Shown here piece by piece: positions 16,442 to 30,878 of a stretch of 64,000 nucleotides of DNA. The stretch spans positions 1 through 64,000 of the forward strand of contig NZ_JAUEQY010000021.1 of assembly GCF_030406325.1 (NCBI RefSeq), written 5' to 3'. This DNA comes from Actinomadura sp. DC4. Its GTDB lineage: Bacteria; Actinomycetota; Actinomycetes; Streptosporangiales; Streptosporangiaceae. Each line of letters opens with the position of its first letter. Within the stretch, counting starts at the first letter, position 1. Under the pieces are notes generated by a model. The model saw only the letters and a list, made by a program, of their open reading frames with translations. It made no database searches and was not told the origin of the DNA. Position numbers and translations under genes: made by a program.

Positions 16442-19039
16442 TCAGCGCAGGTCGCCGTTGGTCATTCCGGTCGGGGCCGGGGGAAGCGCCACCAGGCCCA
16501 TCTCCGCGCGCGACGCGAACAGCTCGTGCTTGGGCACGACCCGGACGCTGTAGCCGAACGCGCCCGGCCGGTCCAGCGGCACCTCGCCCGCGTAGCGGAG
16601 CTTGCCGCCGTCGATGTTCTCGACCTGCGTGAGCTCGAGGTAGGACGGGTCGACCAGCGTGTCGGTCTCGCCCACCCGGCCGTACACGACCTCGACCGCG
16701 ACATCGGAGGGCTCCAGGCCGCCGAGCGCCACCGTCGCGCGTACCGCCAGCCGGGCGCCCAGCTGCGGGCTCTGGCCCACGCCGCTGGACTCCACGTGCT
16801 CGACCGTCACGCCCTCCCACAGCTTGGCGACCCGCAGCTTCCACGCCGCGAGGGACTTCGCCGTCGTGTGCTCGTCGGCCGCCAGCCGCCGCCCGGACAG
16901 AGCCGCGGGGGCGTACAGGTCACGGACGTAGTCGCGCAGCATGCGGCCGGCCAGCACCTTCGGGCCGAGGGAGCCCAGCGTGTGCTTGACCATCTCCAGC
17001 CAGCGGCGCGGCAGGCCGTCGGCGGCGCGGTCGTAGAACAGCGCCGCGACGTGGTCCTCGATCAGCTCGTACAGGGCGTTCGCCTCGACGTCGTCGCGGC
17101 GGTCCGGGTCGGCGGCGCGGTCGGCGGAGGGGATCGACCAGCCGTTGTTGCCGTCGAACCACTCGTCCCACCAGCCGTCGCGGATGGAGAGGTTCAGGCC
17201 GCCGTTCAGCGCGGCCTTCATGCCGGACGTGCCGCAGGCCTCGAGCGGGCGCAGCGGGTTGTTCATCCACACGTCGCAGCCCTGGACCAGCGACTGGCCG
17301 AGCGCCATGTCGTAGTCGGGCAGGAAGACGATGCGGTGGCGGACCTCCGGGTCGTCGGTGAACCGGACGATGTCCTGGATCAGCCGCTTGCCGCCCTCGT
17401 CGGCCGGGTGCGCCTTGCCGGCGATGATGATCTGTACCGGGCGCTCGGGGTCGAGCAGGATCGACTTGAGCCGCTCGACGTCGCGCAGCATCAGCGTGAG
17501 CCGCTTGTACGACGGCACGCGGCGGGCGAAGCCGAAGGTCAGCACGTCGGGGTCGAGGACGTCGTCGATCCAGGTCAGCTCGGCGTCGCTCGCGCCGCGC
17601 TGCTGCCAGGACTCGCGCAGGCGCCGGCGGGCGTCGAGCACGAGCCGCTCGCGCAGCGTACGGCGGATGCGCCAGATCTCCGGCTCGGCGACCTTGGCGA
17701 CCGCGTCCCAGCCCTTGCCGTCCTCGATGACGGTGGGCAGCTCGCGGCGGGCGAGCTCGATGACCTCGGGGGCCACCCAGGTCTCGGCGTGCACGCCGTT
17801 GGTGATCGAGCCGATCGGCACCTCTTCGGTGTCGAAGCCCGGCCACAGGCCGCCGAACATCTCCCGGCTGACCGCGCCGTGCAGGACCGAGACGCCGTTC
17901 ACGCGCTGTGCGAGGCGCATGCCCATGACGGCCATGTTGAAGACGTCGGGGTCGCCCTCATCGTAGGTCTCGGCACCGAGCGCCAGGATCCGGTCGGTCG
18001 AGACGCTGGCGGCCTCGTTGTCCGTGCCGAAGTACTTCTTGATCAGTTCGCGGGGGAACCGGTCGATGCCGGCGGGGACGGGCGTGTGGGTGGTGAACAC
18101 CGTGCCGCCGCGGGCCGCCTCGACCGCCTCGTCGAAGGTCAGGCCCTGGCCGTCGATGTACTCCCGGATCCGCTCCAGGCCCAGGAAGCCGGCGTGACCC
18201 TCGTTGGTGTGGAACACCTCGGGCGCGGCGTGCCCGGTGACGCGGCAGAACTCACGGATCGCACGCACCCCGCCGATGCCGAGCAGCATCTCCTGCAGCA
18301 GCCGGTGGTCCGTTCCGCCGCCGTACAGGCGGTCGGTGACGTCGCGCTGGGTCGGGGCGTTCTCCTCCACGTTGGAGTCCAGGAGCAGCAGCGGCACCCG
18401 GCCGACGCTCGCCACCCAGACCTGCGCGTGCAGGCGGTCGCCGTCCGGCAGCCCGACCGCGACGCGTACGGCCGAGCCGTCCTCCTCGCGCAGCAGGCTC
18501 AGCGGCAGGCCGTCGGGGTCGACCGGCGGGTAGTGCTCCTGCTGCCAGCCCTCTGGCGACAGCGACTGGGAAAAGTATCCGTGGCGATACAGCAGGCCGA
18601 CGCCGATGATCGGCACGCCCAGGTCGCTCGCGGTCTTCAAGTGGTCGCCGGCCAGGATGCCGAGCCCACCGGAGTACTGCGGAAGCGCCGACGCGATGCC
18701 GTACTCCGGGGAGAAGTAGGCGATGGCCGCCGGGACGTCGGACAGACCCTGGTACCAGCGCGGGGCGGTGACGTAGTCCCGAAGCTCGTCGACCGCGTCG
18801 CCCAGGGCGCGCAGGAAACGGCGGTCGCCGGTCAGCGCGCTCAGGCGCTCGGCCGAGACCTCGCCGAGGAGCCGCATCGGATCATGTCGAGTCGCTTCCC
18901 ACAGCTCCGGATCGACCGACTCGAAAAGGTCGAGCGTCTCAGGGTGCCACGACCAGCGCAGGTTGAGGACGAGCTCCTCGAGCGGCTGGAGCGGCTCGGG
19001 CAGTACCGTGCGAACGGTGAATCTCCGGATGGCCTTCAC
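16442..19039 (-). CDS. glgP: Alpha-glucan phosphorylase (GT35, GlgP)
   Basis: An 865-residue pyridoxal-phosphate enzyme that releases glucose-1-phosphate from alpha-1,4-glucans. The start is taken as the GTG at 19039, giving the typical VKAIRRFTVRTVLPEPLQPLEEL opening region in pieces; an ATG further upstream has no better site. It is of the short actinobacterial type (TIGR02094-like) with an N-terminal DUF3417 segment, FSPEYGIASALPQYSGGLGILAGDHL-like substrate-domain motifs, and the conserved GTSGMKAALNGGLNL segment close to the cofactor. It is transcribed divergently from the GlgE operon across a 411-bp gap, so glucan breakdown and maltosyl-phosphate-driven synthesis are encoded side by side. 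Confidence 0.93.
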   Translation of the reverse strand: MKAIRRFTVRTVLPEPLQPLEELVLNLRWSWHPETLDLFESVDPELWEATRHDPMRLLGEVSAERLSALTGDRRFLRALGDAVDELRDYVTAPRWYQGLSDVPAAIAYFSPEYGIASALPQYSGGLGILAGDHLKTASDLGVPIIGVGLLYRHGYFSQSLSPEGWQQEHYPPVDPDGLPLSLLREEDGSAVRVAVGLPDGDRLHAQVWVASVGRVPLLLLDSNVEENAPTQRDVTDRLYGGGTDHRLLQEMLLGIGGVRAIREFCRVTGHAAPEVFHTNEGHAGFLGLERIREYIDGQGLTFDEAVEAARGGTVFTTHTPVPAGIDRFPRELIKKYFGTDNEAASVSTDRILALGAETYDEGDPDVFNMAVMGMRLAQRVNGVSVLHGAVSREMFGGLWPGFDTEEVPIGSITNGVHAETWVAPEVIELARRELPTVIEDGKGWDAVAKVAEPEIWRIRRTLRERLVLDARRRLRESWQQRGASDAELTWIDDVLDPDVLTFGFARRVPSYKRLTLMLRDVERLKSILLDPERPVQIIIAGKAHPADEGGKRLIQDIVRFTDDPEVRHRIVFLPDYDMALGQSLVQGCDVWMNNPLRPLEACGTSGMKAALNGGLNLSIRDGWWDEWFDGNNGWSIPSADRAADPDRRDDVEANALYELIEDHVAALFYDRAADGLPRRWLEMVKHTLGSLGPKVLAGRMLRDYVRDLYAPAALSGRRLAADEHTTAKSLAAWKLRVAKLWEGVTVEHVESSGVGQSPQLGARLAVRATVALGGLEPSDVAVEVVYGRVGETDTLVDPSYLELTQVENIDGGKLRYAGEVPLDRPGAFGYSVRVVPKHELFASRAEMGLVALPPAPTGMTNGDLR

Positions 19040-19450
19040 GTGGCGCGACACTAATCGGTAGCAGGCCATGCTCGCGACCCAAACCCGCACAGCGACCCAC
19101 ATCCTTGACCGGTGTTTGCCGCCACAGGGTGACCGTTCGCTCCCTGAAACGCCAGGGAGTGCGAAGTTCGCCCATGAGTGCGAGCATGGGGCGAGTGCCG
19201 CCGGGCCGATCCTCGGCGGCCCATGACGCGCTCACGGCCCACCGGCCCGCGCGTCCGGACCAGAAGTTGCGGGGTACTCACGCTCCGGCCCTACCATCGT
19301 CGCAGGCGACGATCCGGCGACCGGCCCCCGCGTACGGCACTCCGGAATCCGTCGGGATCCCCGGCACCCCCGACCTGCCGAGATCCCCACCGATCATGGA
19401 AAGCGACAATTCTCCCGTTTCGTACGCGGGAGATTGGCAACGGAGACCAT
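19040..19450. promoter_or_regulatory. Divergent control region between glgP and glgE with two inverted repeats
   Basis: No credible gene in this 411-bp gap. Two inverted repeats stand out. CTCCCTG-AAACGC-CAGGGAG lies at 19140-19159, on the glgP side. TCTCCCG-N9-CGGGAGA lies at 19411-19433, 17 bases before the glgE start, where it could be an operator or an mRNA leader hairpin. Both share a CTCCC/GGGAG core. GACAAT at 19405-19410 could serve as a -10 for glgE. These are candidates only. Confidence 0.4.
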
Positions 19451-21561
19451 ATGCGCGAGCCCTCGCCGAGCACCCCCGCTCCCCCCACCGCCACCCGCGG
19501 TCAAGAAAGATCATTTATTTCGGAAGACGAGGTTGATCCCTCTCCGGCATCGGTACGCTCGCCTGCGATGATCGGACGTATTCCCATTCTCGACGTGCAG
19601 CCGGTGGTCGACTGTGGCCGCTGGCCTGCCAAGGCCGTCCCCGACGAGACGTTCGAGGTCGGCGCCACCGTGTTCCGCGAGGGGCACGAGATGCTCGGCG
19701 CGGGCGTCGTGCTCCGGGACCCCGAGGGCCGTAGCGGCCCGCTCGCGCGCATGCGCGACGTGGTCCCCGGCACCGACCGCTACCTCGCCGAGGTCACCCC
19801 CACCTCCACCGGCATGTGGCACTTCCGGGTCGAGGCCTGGGGCGACCCGCTGGCGCACTGGCGTCACGACGCGGCGATCAAGATCCCCCGCGGGCAGGAC
19901 ACCGAGCTGATGCTCGAGGAGGGCGCACTGCTGTTCGAGCGCGCCGCCAAGGGCGTGCCCGCGTCCGCCCGCTCGGTGATCAAGGGCGTCGTCCGAGCGC
20001 TGCGTGAGAAGGCGATCCCGCCGATCATGCGGTTCGAGGCGGCGGACACCCCCGAGATCCAGGAGCTGCTCGACCGCCACCCGCTCCGCGAGCACGTGAC
20101 GGTGACCGAGTGGCAGCCGCTGCTCGTCCAGCGCGAACGTGCGCTGTACGGCTCCTGGTACGAGCTGTTCCCCCGTTCGGAGGGCGCGGCCTACGACCCG
20201 ATGGGCCGGCGCGCACCCCAGTCGGGAACGTTCCGAAGTGCGATGAAGCGTCTCCCGGCCATCGCCGAGATGGGCTTCGACGTCGTCTACCTGCCCCCGA
20301 TCCATCCCATCGGCAGCCAGTTCCGCAAGGGCCCGAACAACACGCTGCACGCCGAGGCGCACGACCCCGGCTCGCCGTGGGCGATCGGCTCGGAGGACGG
20401 CGGCCACGACGCGATCCACAAGGCGCTCGGCGGGTTCGCCGACTTCGACGCCTTCGTGGACTACGCCAAGAACCTCGGCATGGAAGTGGCGCTCGACCTG
20501 GCGCTGCAGTGCTCGCCGGACCACCCGTGGGTCAAGGAGCACCCCGAGTGGTTCACCACGCGGGCCGACGGGTCGATCGCCTACGCCGAGAACCCGCCCA
20601 AGAAGTACCAGGACATCTATCCGCTCAACTTCGACAACGACCCCGAGGGCATCTACCACGAGGTCGAGCGGGTCGTACGGCTGTGGATGGACCACGGCGT
20701 ACGGATCTTCCGGGTGGACAACCCGCACACCAAGCCGGTGGCGTTCTGGGAGCGCCTCCTGAAGAGTGTCGCCGAGACCGACCCGGACGTGCTGTTCCTC
20801 GCCGAGGCGTTCACCAAGCCGGCGATGATGCACACCCTGGGCAAGATCGGCTTCCACCAGTCCTACACGTACTTCACCTGGCGCAACAGCAAGGACGAGC
20901 TGGAGGAATACCTCCGCGAGCTGTCCGGGCCGGCCTCGCCGTACATGCGCCCGAACTTCTTCGTCAACACGCCCGACATCCTGCATGAGTACCTCCAGCA
21001 CGGCGGCCCACCCGCGTTCGCGGTCCGCGCCGTGCTCGCGTCGATGCTCTCGCCCTCCTGGGGCGTCTACTCCGGCTACGAGCTGTTCGAGAACACCGCG
21101 GTGCGCCCGGGCAGCGAGGAGTACCGCGACTCGGAGAAGTACCAGTACCGGCCGCGCGACTGGGAGGCGGCCGAGCGCGAGGGCCGCAGCCTCACTCCGC
21201 TCATCTCCGCCCTCAACTCTTTGCGAAGAGCACACCCCGCATTGCGCAGGCTGCGTAACCTTGCCTTTCACAACGTCGACCAGCCTGAGCTGATCTGTTT
21301 CTCCAAACGCGTGGCCCCCAATGGCGGGGACGCCACGGACGTCGGGGACGTCGTGCTGGTTGTCGTCAATCTGAATCCACATCAGGTTCGCGAGGCGACC
21401 GTCCATCTCGACATGCCGGCGCTCGGTCTCGACTGGGCGGACGAGCTCGTCGTCACCGACGAGCTGTCCGGTGAGTCGTACACCTGGCGGCAGGCGAATT
21501 ACGTGCGCCTCGACCCGCACACCCAGTCTGCACACATCTTCACGGTTTCGAGAGGCGAGAG

Positions 21562-21565
<4 letters not shown>
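19451..21565 (+). CDS. glgE: Alpha-1,4-glucan:maltose-1-phosphate maltosyltransferase GlgE
   Basis: A GH13_3 enzyme that transfers maltosyl units from alpha-maltose-1-phosphate to glucan chains. I chose the ATG at 19451 because a GGAG site lies five bases before it, giving 704 residues; the ATG at 19568 would give 665, nearer the usual ~675, and starts the conserved [17 protein letters not shown]. The N-terminal beta domain is followed by the (beta/alpha)8 barrel with [10 protein letters not shown] (nucleophile Asp), [10 protein letters not shown] (acid/base Glu) and a closing C-domain. The stop overlaps the treS start (TTGA). With treS and mak it completes the trehalose-to-glucan route. Confidence 0.93.
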
Positions 21566-23295
<1,730 letters not shown>

Positions 23296-23338
23296 CCATG
23301 TGGACCAGGCAGGTGGAACAGGCGAGGTGACGTAGCCA

Positions 23339-24724
<1,386 letters not shown>

Positions 24725-24738
24725 GCGTCAGCCGCCCG

Positions 24739-24761
24739 GCCGGCCGGTTCTCTCGGCCGGC
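24739..24761 (+). terminator. Hairpin between mak and glgB
   Basis: GCCGGCCG at 24739-24746 pairs perfectly with CGGCCGGC at 24754-24761 across a 7-base loop, 14 bases after the mak stop. There is no T-tract. It may terminate or attenuate transcription into glgB, which has its own 108-bp leader. Confidence 0.55.
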
Positions 24762-24869
24762 TCGGCGCGGTCGGCCCGAGTGTGACCCATGGCCTGACCG
24801 GGGAACGGTTACGCGCCCCTGATCGGGTACGCAGGTAGTTGAGAAACCCCCGAGCATGCGAGGAGCCCC

Positions 24870-27083
<2,214 letters not shown>

Positions 27084-27165
27084 GCTTGGGCCAGATGTGG
27101 CTAGGGATCTTGTGTCGGAGTGTTCCCTTGTGTGAGATTTCGCGCGCAACCCCTGGAGGTATCGC

Positions 27166-29103
27166 GTGCCGATCTCATCACGGCGGGGCATCCTCGCCTC
27201 CGCGATCGCCGTCGCGGCCGCACTCGCGGTCGCGGGGGCGCCTGCCGCCCAAGCGGCTCACAGACCCGCGATCGAGGTGTCCGGTGGGGTGACCCAGCCG
27301 GTCTTCTCCTACGCCGACGCGATCCGGGAGTACGTCCGAGTCGAGTCCTCGGTGGACGCGGACAACGACGGCAAGAAGGACCTGATCCGGGTGGACATCA
27401 TCCGCCCGAAGGAGAGCGGCACGGGGTTCAAGGTCCCCGTGATCATGGATGAGAGCCCGTACTACGACAACCTCGGGCGCGGGAACGAGTCGGAGCGCAA
27501 GACCTACGACGCGGCCGGGAACCCGGTGAAGTTCCCGCTCTTCTATGACAACTACTTCGTGCCGCGCGGGTACGCGGTGCTCGACGTCGACATGGACGGC
27601 ACCACCAAGTCCGACGGCTGCCCCACCTCGGGCGGACGGTCCGACGTGCTCGGCGGCAAGGCCGTCGTGGACTGGCTGAACGGCCGCGCGACCGCGTACG
27701 ACGCCGCGGGCAAGAAGGTCAAGGCGACGTGGAGCAACGGCCGTACAGGGATGATCGGCAAGTCCTACGACGGCACGCTGGCCAACGGCGTGGCGGCGAC
27801 CGGCGTCGAGGGCCTCGACACGATCGTGCCGATCTCGGCGATCAGCTCCTGGTACGACTACAGCCGGATGAACGGCACGGTCTGGTGGAAGGGCGAGGAG
27901 GACGGGCTGGCCGACACGGTCGACACCGACCCGCCCGCCAAGTGCGCCGCCGTGAACGCCGCTCTCGGCGTCGGCCAGGATGACGTCACCGGGAACTACA
28001 ACTCCTTCTGGGACTCGCGGAACTACCGTTCCGCGCCGGCGCCGTCGGTGTCGCGCGTGCACGCGTCGGTGTTCGCGGTCCACGGCACGAACGACCTGAA
28101 CGTGAAGCCGAACCAGTTCTCGTCGTGGTGGGCGGGGCTTTCCGCGCGCGGCGTGCCGCGCAAGGTGTGGCTGTCGCAGTACGGCCACGTGGACCCGTTC
28201 GACTTCCGCCGCGACGCGTGGGTCTCCACGCTGCACCAGTGGTTCGACTACTGGCTGTGGCACGTGCCGAACGGCGTGATGAAGCAGCCGCGCGCGTCGA
28301 TCGAGACGGCGCCGGACGTGTGGTCCTCCCAGTCGGACTGGCCCGCTCCGTCGGCCCGGCCGCTCGCCTTGTCTCCGCAGGCGGACGGGTCGCTGGGCAT
28401 CGCGCGTTCGTCGGGTTCCGCGTCGTTCACCGACGCTCGGGTCGACGAGGGCACGCTGGTCTCGGACCCGACGGTCCCTCAGCCGTACCGGCTGGCGTAC
28501 ACGACTCCACCGTTGAAGCAGAACGTACGGCTGTCGGGCACGCCGACGGTGTCGCTTCGTCTCAAGTCCGACCGGCCCGCCGCCGACCTGGGCGCCCTGC
28601 TGGTCGACTACGGCACGGACACCCGGGTGAATTATGAGGGCTCCGGGTCGGGCGTACGGACGCTGACGACGGAGGACTGCCACGGTTCGAGCACGGCCAC
28701 GGACGACGCGTGCTACCGGCAGGTGGTGACGGACACGGTGACCTCGGATGTGAACGTGGTGACGCGCGGCTTCCTGGACGCCCAGAACCGTACGTCGCCG
28801 AGCCACTCGTCGCCGCTCGTACCGGGCCGTACGTACTCGGTGAAGTGGCAGACGTTGCCGCAGGATTATTCGTTCAAGGCGGGCCACCGGCTGGGCCTGA
28901 TCCTGTTCGGCGTGGACTCGGACGTGCAGTACGAGGAGGACGCGACAGGCGCCGGAGTGACGGTCGACCTGGCGGGCAGTGCCGTGACGCTGCCGGCCGT
29001 GGTCAGCGGCGTGTCGCCGACGGCGAAGCCGTTCTCCGCCGACCAGCCCTGGCGAGGCCCGGCGAACGTGGTCCTGCCCAGGCAGCCGTTGCTGTTCAAG
29101 TGA
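27166..29103 (+). CDS. Secreted X-Pro dipeptidyl-peptidase (S15 family)
   Basis: A 645-residue exported serine peptidase that cleaves X-Pro dipeptides from N-termini. The GTG start follows GGAGG by seven bases. The signal peptide has an RR pair followed by a hydrophobic core and an AAQAA cleavage region near residues 30-35, so Tat export is possible. The alpha/beta-hydrolase core has the nucleophile Ser200 in GKSYDGT, an Asp in HGTNDLNVKP and a His in SQYGHVDPFD. A C-terminal jelly-roll domain (PepX_C) starts near residue 400. It is monocistronic: 82 bp separate it from glgB and a strong terminator follows. Confidence 0.92.
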   Translation: MPISSRRGILASAIAVAAALAVAGAPAAQAAHRPAIEVSGGVTQPVFSYADAIREYVRVESSVDADNDGKKDLIRVDIIRPKESGTGFKVPVIMDESPYYDNLGRGNESERKTYDAAGNPVKFPLFYDNYFVPRGYAVLDVDMDGTTKSDGCPTSGGRSDVLGGKAVVDWLNGRATAYDAAGKKVKATWSNGRTGMIGKSYDGTLANGVAATGVEGLDTIVPISAISSWYDYSRMNGTVWWKGEEDGLADTVDTDPPAKCAAVNAALGVGQDDVTGNYNSFWDSRNYRSAPAPSVSRVHASVFAVHGTNDLNVKPNQFSSWWAGLSARGVPRKVWLSQYGHVDPFDFRRDAWVSTLHQWFDYWLWHVPNGVMKQPRASIETAPDVWSSQSDWPAPSARPLALSPQADGSLGIARSSGSASFTDARVDEGTLVSDPTVPQPYRLAYTTPPLKQNVRLSGTPTVSLRLKSDRPAADLGALLVDYGTDTRVNYEGSGSGVRTLTTEDCHGSSTATDDACYRQVVTDTVTSDVNVVTRGFLDAQNRTSPSHSSPLVPGRTYSVKWQTLPQDYSFKAGHRLGLILFGVDSDVQYEEDATGAGVTVDLAGSAVTLPAVVSGVSPTAKPFSADQPWRGPANVVLPRQPLLFK

Positions 29104-29110
29104 TCCGCTG

Positions 29111-29156
29111 ACGTCCAACGGGCCCCGGGACAACGATCCCGGGGCCCGTTCGACGT
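29111..29156 (+). terminator. Strong hairpin terminator after the X-Pro peptidase
   Basis: AACGGGCCCCGGGA at 29117-29130 pairs perfectly with TCCCGGGGCCCGTT at 29137-29150 over a six-base loop, extended by ACGTC/GACGT on the outside with one mismatch. It starts 7 bases after the peptidase stop. There is no long T-run, as is usual in high-GC actinomycetes. Confidence 0.85.
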
Positions 29157-29207
29157 TGAAGCAAGTGCTTACCCCGGATGGAAGTGTTCCTGCCCTGGGC
29201 AAGTCCG

Positions 29208-29508
29208 CTACACCGCACCGATCACGTCCTCGATCGAGTCCGCAGTGGCGGCTCGACGGACCCAGGACTCCAGCTCTCTGAGGTCACCGCAGCCGGCGAT
29301 ACGCGTGTCCGCCCGATCCGGCAACTCGATCTCCCGCGCGATGAGCACTGCCAGGAGCATCCTCCTCGTGCCGTTGATCTCGCCGTCCGCCTCGCCCTGG
29401 CGGTAGCACCGAGCCGTGCGGCCCTGCTCCATGCATCCACGCCGACATGCCCATCAGCTCCGGCACGCCGGGGCTACGGCCGGGCAGGACGCGCCTTGCG
29501 GCGAACAT
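29208..29508 (-). pseudogene. Remnant of an Rpn/DUF4351-like nuclease-type protein
   Basis: The only coding signal in the gap between the peptidase and the XRE regulator. Residues read on the minus strand from 29432 to 29208 (EQGRTARCYRQGEADGEI, then RRMLLAVLIAREIELPD, ending SIEDVIGA) match the C-terminal tail of Rpn/putative-transposase-type proteins: a G-E-A-x-G linker, a leucine helix and a final short helix. The part just before it (PGVPELMGMSAWM) continues only in another frame, and the N-terminal catalytic region is absent. It therefore looks like a truncated, frameshifted relic. The remaining bases up to 29559 hold nothing else that I can support. Confidence 0.55.
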
Positions 29509-29559
29509 CTGCGCCGTACGCTGGTGGTGTCGACACCTCAGAAGATCGGTGCAGGGATA

Positions 29560-30792
29560 ATGCCTGGATCTCGCGCAGATTCGTCCGGCCCGGAGCTGAC
29601 AACCGGACAGCGGATCAAATCGCTGCGGAAACGCCGCGGCATGACCCGTGAGGTCCTCGGCGCCCTTGTCGGTAAATCCGGAAGCTGGGTGAAAGCAGTC
29701 GAGACCGGTCGGCTACAGCAGCCGAAGTTACCGATGCTTCTGCGCGTGGCCGAAGCTCTGCGTGTCAAGGACCTCGCCGAGCTGACCGGCGATCAGTCCT
29801 TGCCGGTTCACCTGTTCGCCGGCCCAGGCCATCCGGCACTCCCCGCCGTACGGGACGCGGTCAATGATCTCGTCCTGCCCGACGGGCCGCCGCCGCCCCT
29901 GGATCACCTGCGGGCACGGATCAGCGCGGCGTGGAGAGCACGTCACGCGGCCCCGGACCACCGCACCGTCCTCGGCGGCCTGCTGCCGGGGCTGATCCGC
30001 GACGCTCAGAAGGCCGTCCGCGTCTACCAGGGCGACGACCAGCGCAGCGCCCAGGCGATGCTGACGAGCGTCTACAACCTCGCCCAGTTCTTTCTCGCCT
30101 ACCAGCCTGCCGCCGACCTGCTGTGGCGCGTCGCCGAACGCGCGATGACCGCCGCACTGGAGGCCGACGACCCCCAGGCGGTCGGAGGAGCGGTGTGGCT
30201 GTTGGCCCAGGCACACCGCGACGCGGGCGACTTCGACGCCGCCGAGGTCGTCAATCGCCAGGGCCTCGACCTCCTCAGGCCTCACATGCACGAGGCCGGC
30301 ACCGGCCTGCGCGCGATGTGGGGAGCGCTGCTCTTCGAGGCCGCGTACACCGCCGCACGCGCCGGGGAGAGCGGCACCGCCTGGCGGCTGTGGGACCGCG
30401 CGAACGACGTCGCGGAGCGCCTGCCTCACGACTACTACGACCCGATGACGTCGTTCAGCGGTGTCATCATGGGCGCGCACGCCGTCACCACGGCCGTTGA
30501 GCTCCGGCAGGGAGCCGAGAGCGAGCGCCAGGCCCGGCGGACCGCGTCGCTCGCCATCCCCTCGCAGCCACGACGCGGTCGCCATCTCATCGAGGTGGCC
30601 CGAGCGCATCATCTGAACAACGAGGTCCAGGCGACGCTCGGCACGTTGGACGCCGCGTACACCGCCGCGCCCGAGACGATTCGCTACAACGGGTACGCCC
30701 GCGGCATCCTCACCGAGCTCACCGGAAAAGGTCCGGCGCAGCAGCGCCGCCGAGCGCAAGACCTCGCCGACAGAGCCGGTCTCATGGTGTGA
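29560..30792 (+). CDS. XRE-family regulator with a TPR-like C-terminal region
   Basis: A 410-residue protein with an N-terminal Cro/CI helix-turn-helix at about residues 15-75 (GQRIKSLRKRRGMTREVLG, then ALVGKSGSWVKAVETG) and a long helical region resembling tetratricopeptide repeats (DFDAAEVVNRQGLDLL, RAGESGTAWRLWDRANDVAERL). The start is the ATG at 29560 after GCAGGGAT; upstream sequence in frame shows no conservation. Its stop touches the next possible start, but I place the next gene's start further down. Such XRE-TPR regulators are abundant in filamentous actinomycetes, often next to a small ATPase of the RsbW type, as here. Target and signal are unknown. Confidence 0.85.
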   Translation: MPGSRADSSGPELTTGQRIKSLRKRRGMTREVLGALVGKSGSWVKAVETGRLQQPKLPMLLRVAEALRVKDLAELTGDQSLPVHLFAGPGHPALPAVRDAVNDLVLPDGPPPPLDHLRARISAAWRARHAAPDHRTVLGGLLPGLIRDAQKAVRVYQGDDQRSAQAMLTSVYNLAQFFLAYQPAADLLWRVAERAMTAALEADDPQAVGGAVWLLAQAHRDAGDFDAAEVVNRQGLDLLRPHMHEAGTGLRAMWGALLFEAAYTAARAGESGTAWRLWDRANDVAERLPHDYYDPMTSFSGVIMGAHAVTTAVELRQGAESERQARRTASLAIPSQPRRGRHLIEVARAHHLNNEVQATLGTLDAAYTAAPETIRYNGYARGILTELTGKGPAQQRRRAQDLADRAGLMV

Positions 30793-30797
30793 GCAAG

Positions 30798-30816
30798 CGG
30801 GCACAAACTGTGCCCG
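30798..30816. promoter_or_regulatory. Perfect inverted repeat between the XRE gene and the ATPase-MerR gene
   Basis: CGGGCAC at 30798-30804 and GTGCCCG at 30810-30816 flank AAACT, giving a 19-bp palindrome six bases after the XRE stop. It could be the operator of one of the two flanking DNA-binding proteins or a short attenuator. A second, weaker repeat, CCCATG at 30843-30848 with CATGGG at 30861-30866, overlaps the next ribosome-binding site. Confidence 0.45.
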
Positions 30817-30878
30817 TTCCGATCCGGCGGCGGCCTTACGGTCCCATGCACACATCCATACATGGGAGGAACGTCAAG

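Noticed and set aside
19105-19536. Short genes in the glgP-glgE gap
   Set aside because: Composition and lack of ribosome-binding sites suggest random frames; the gap looks like a control region.
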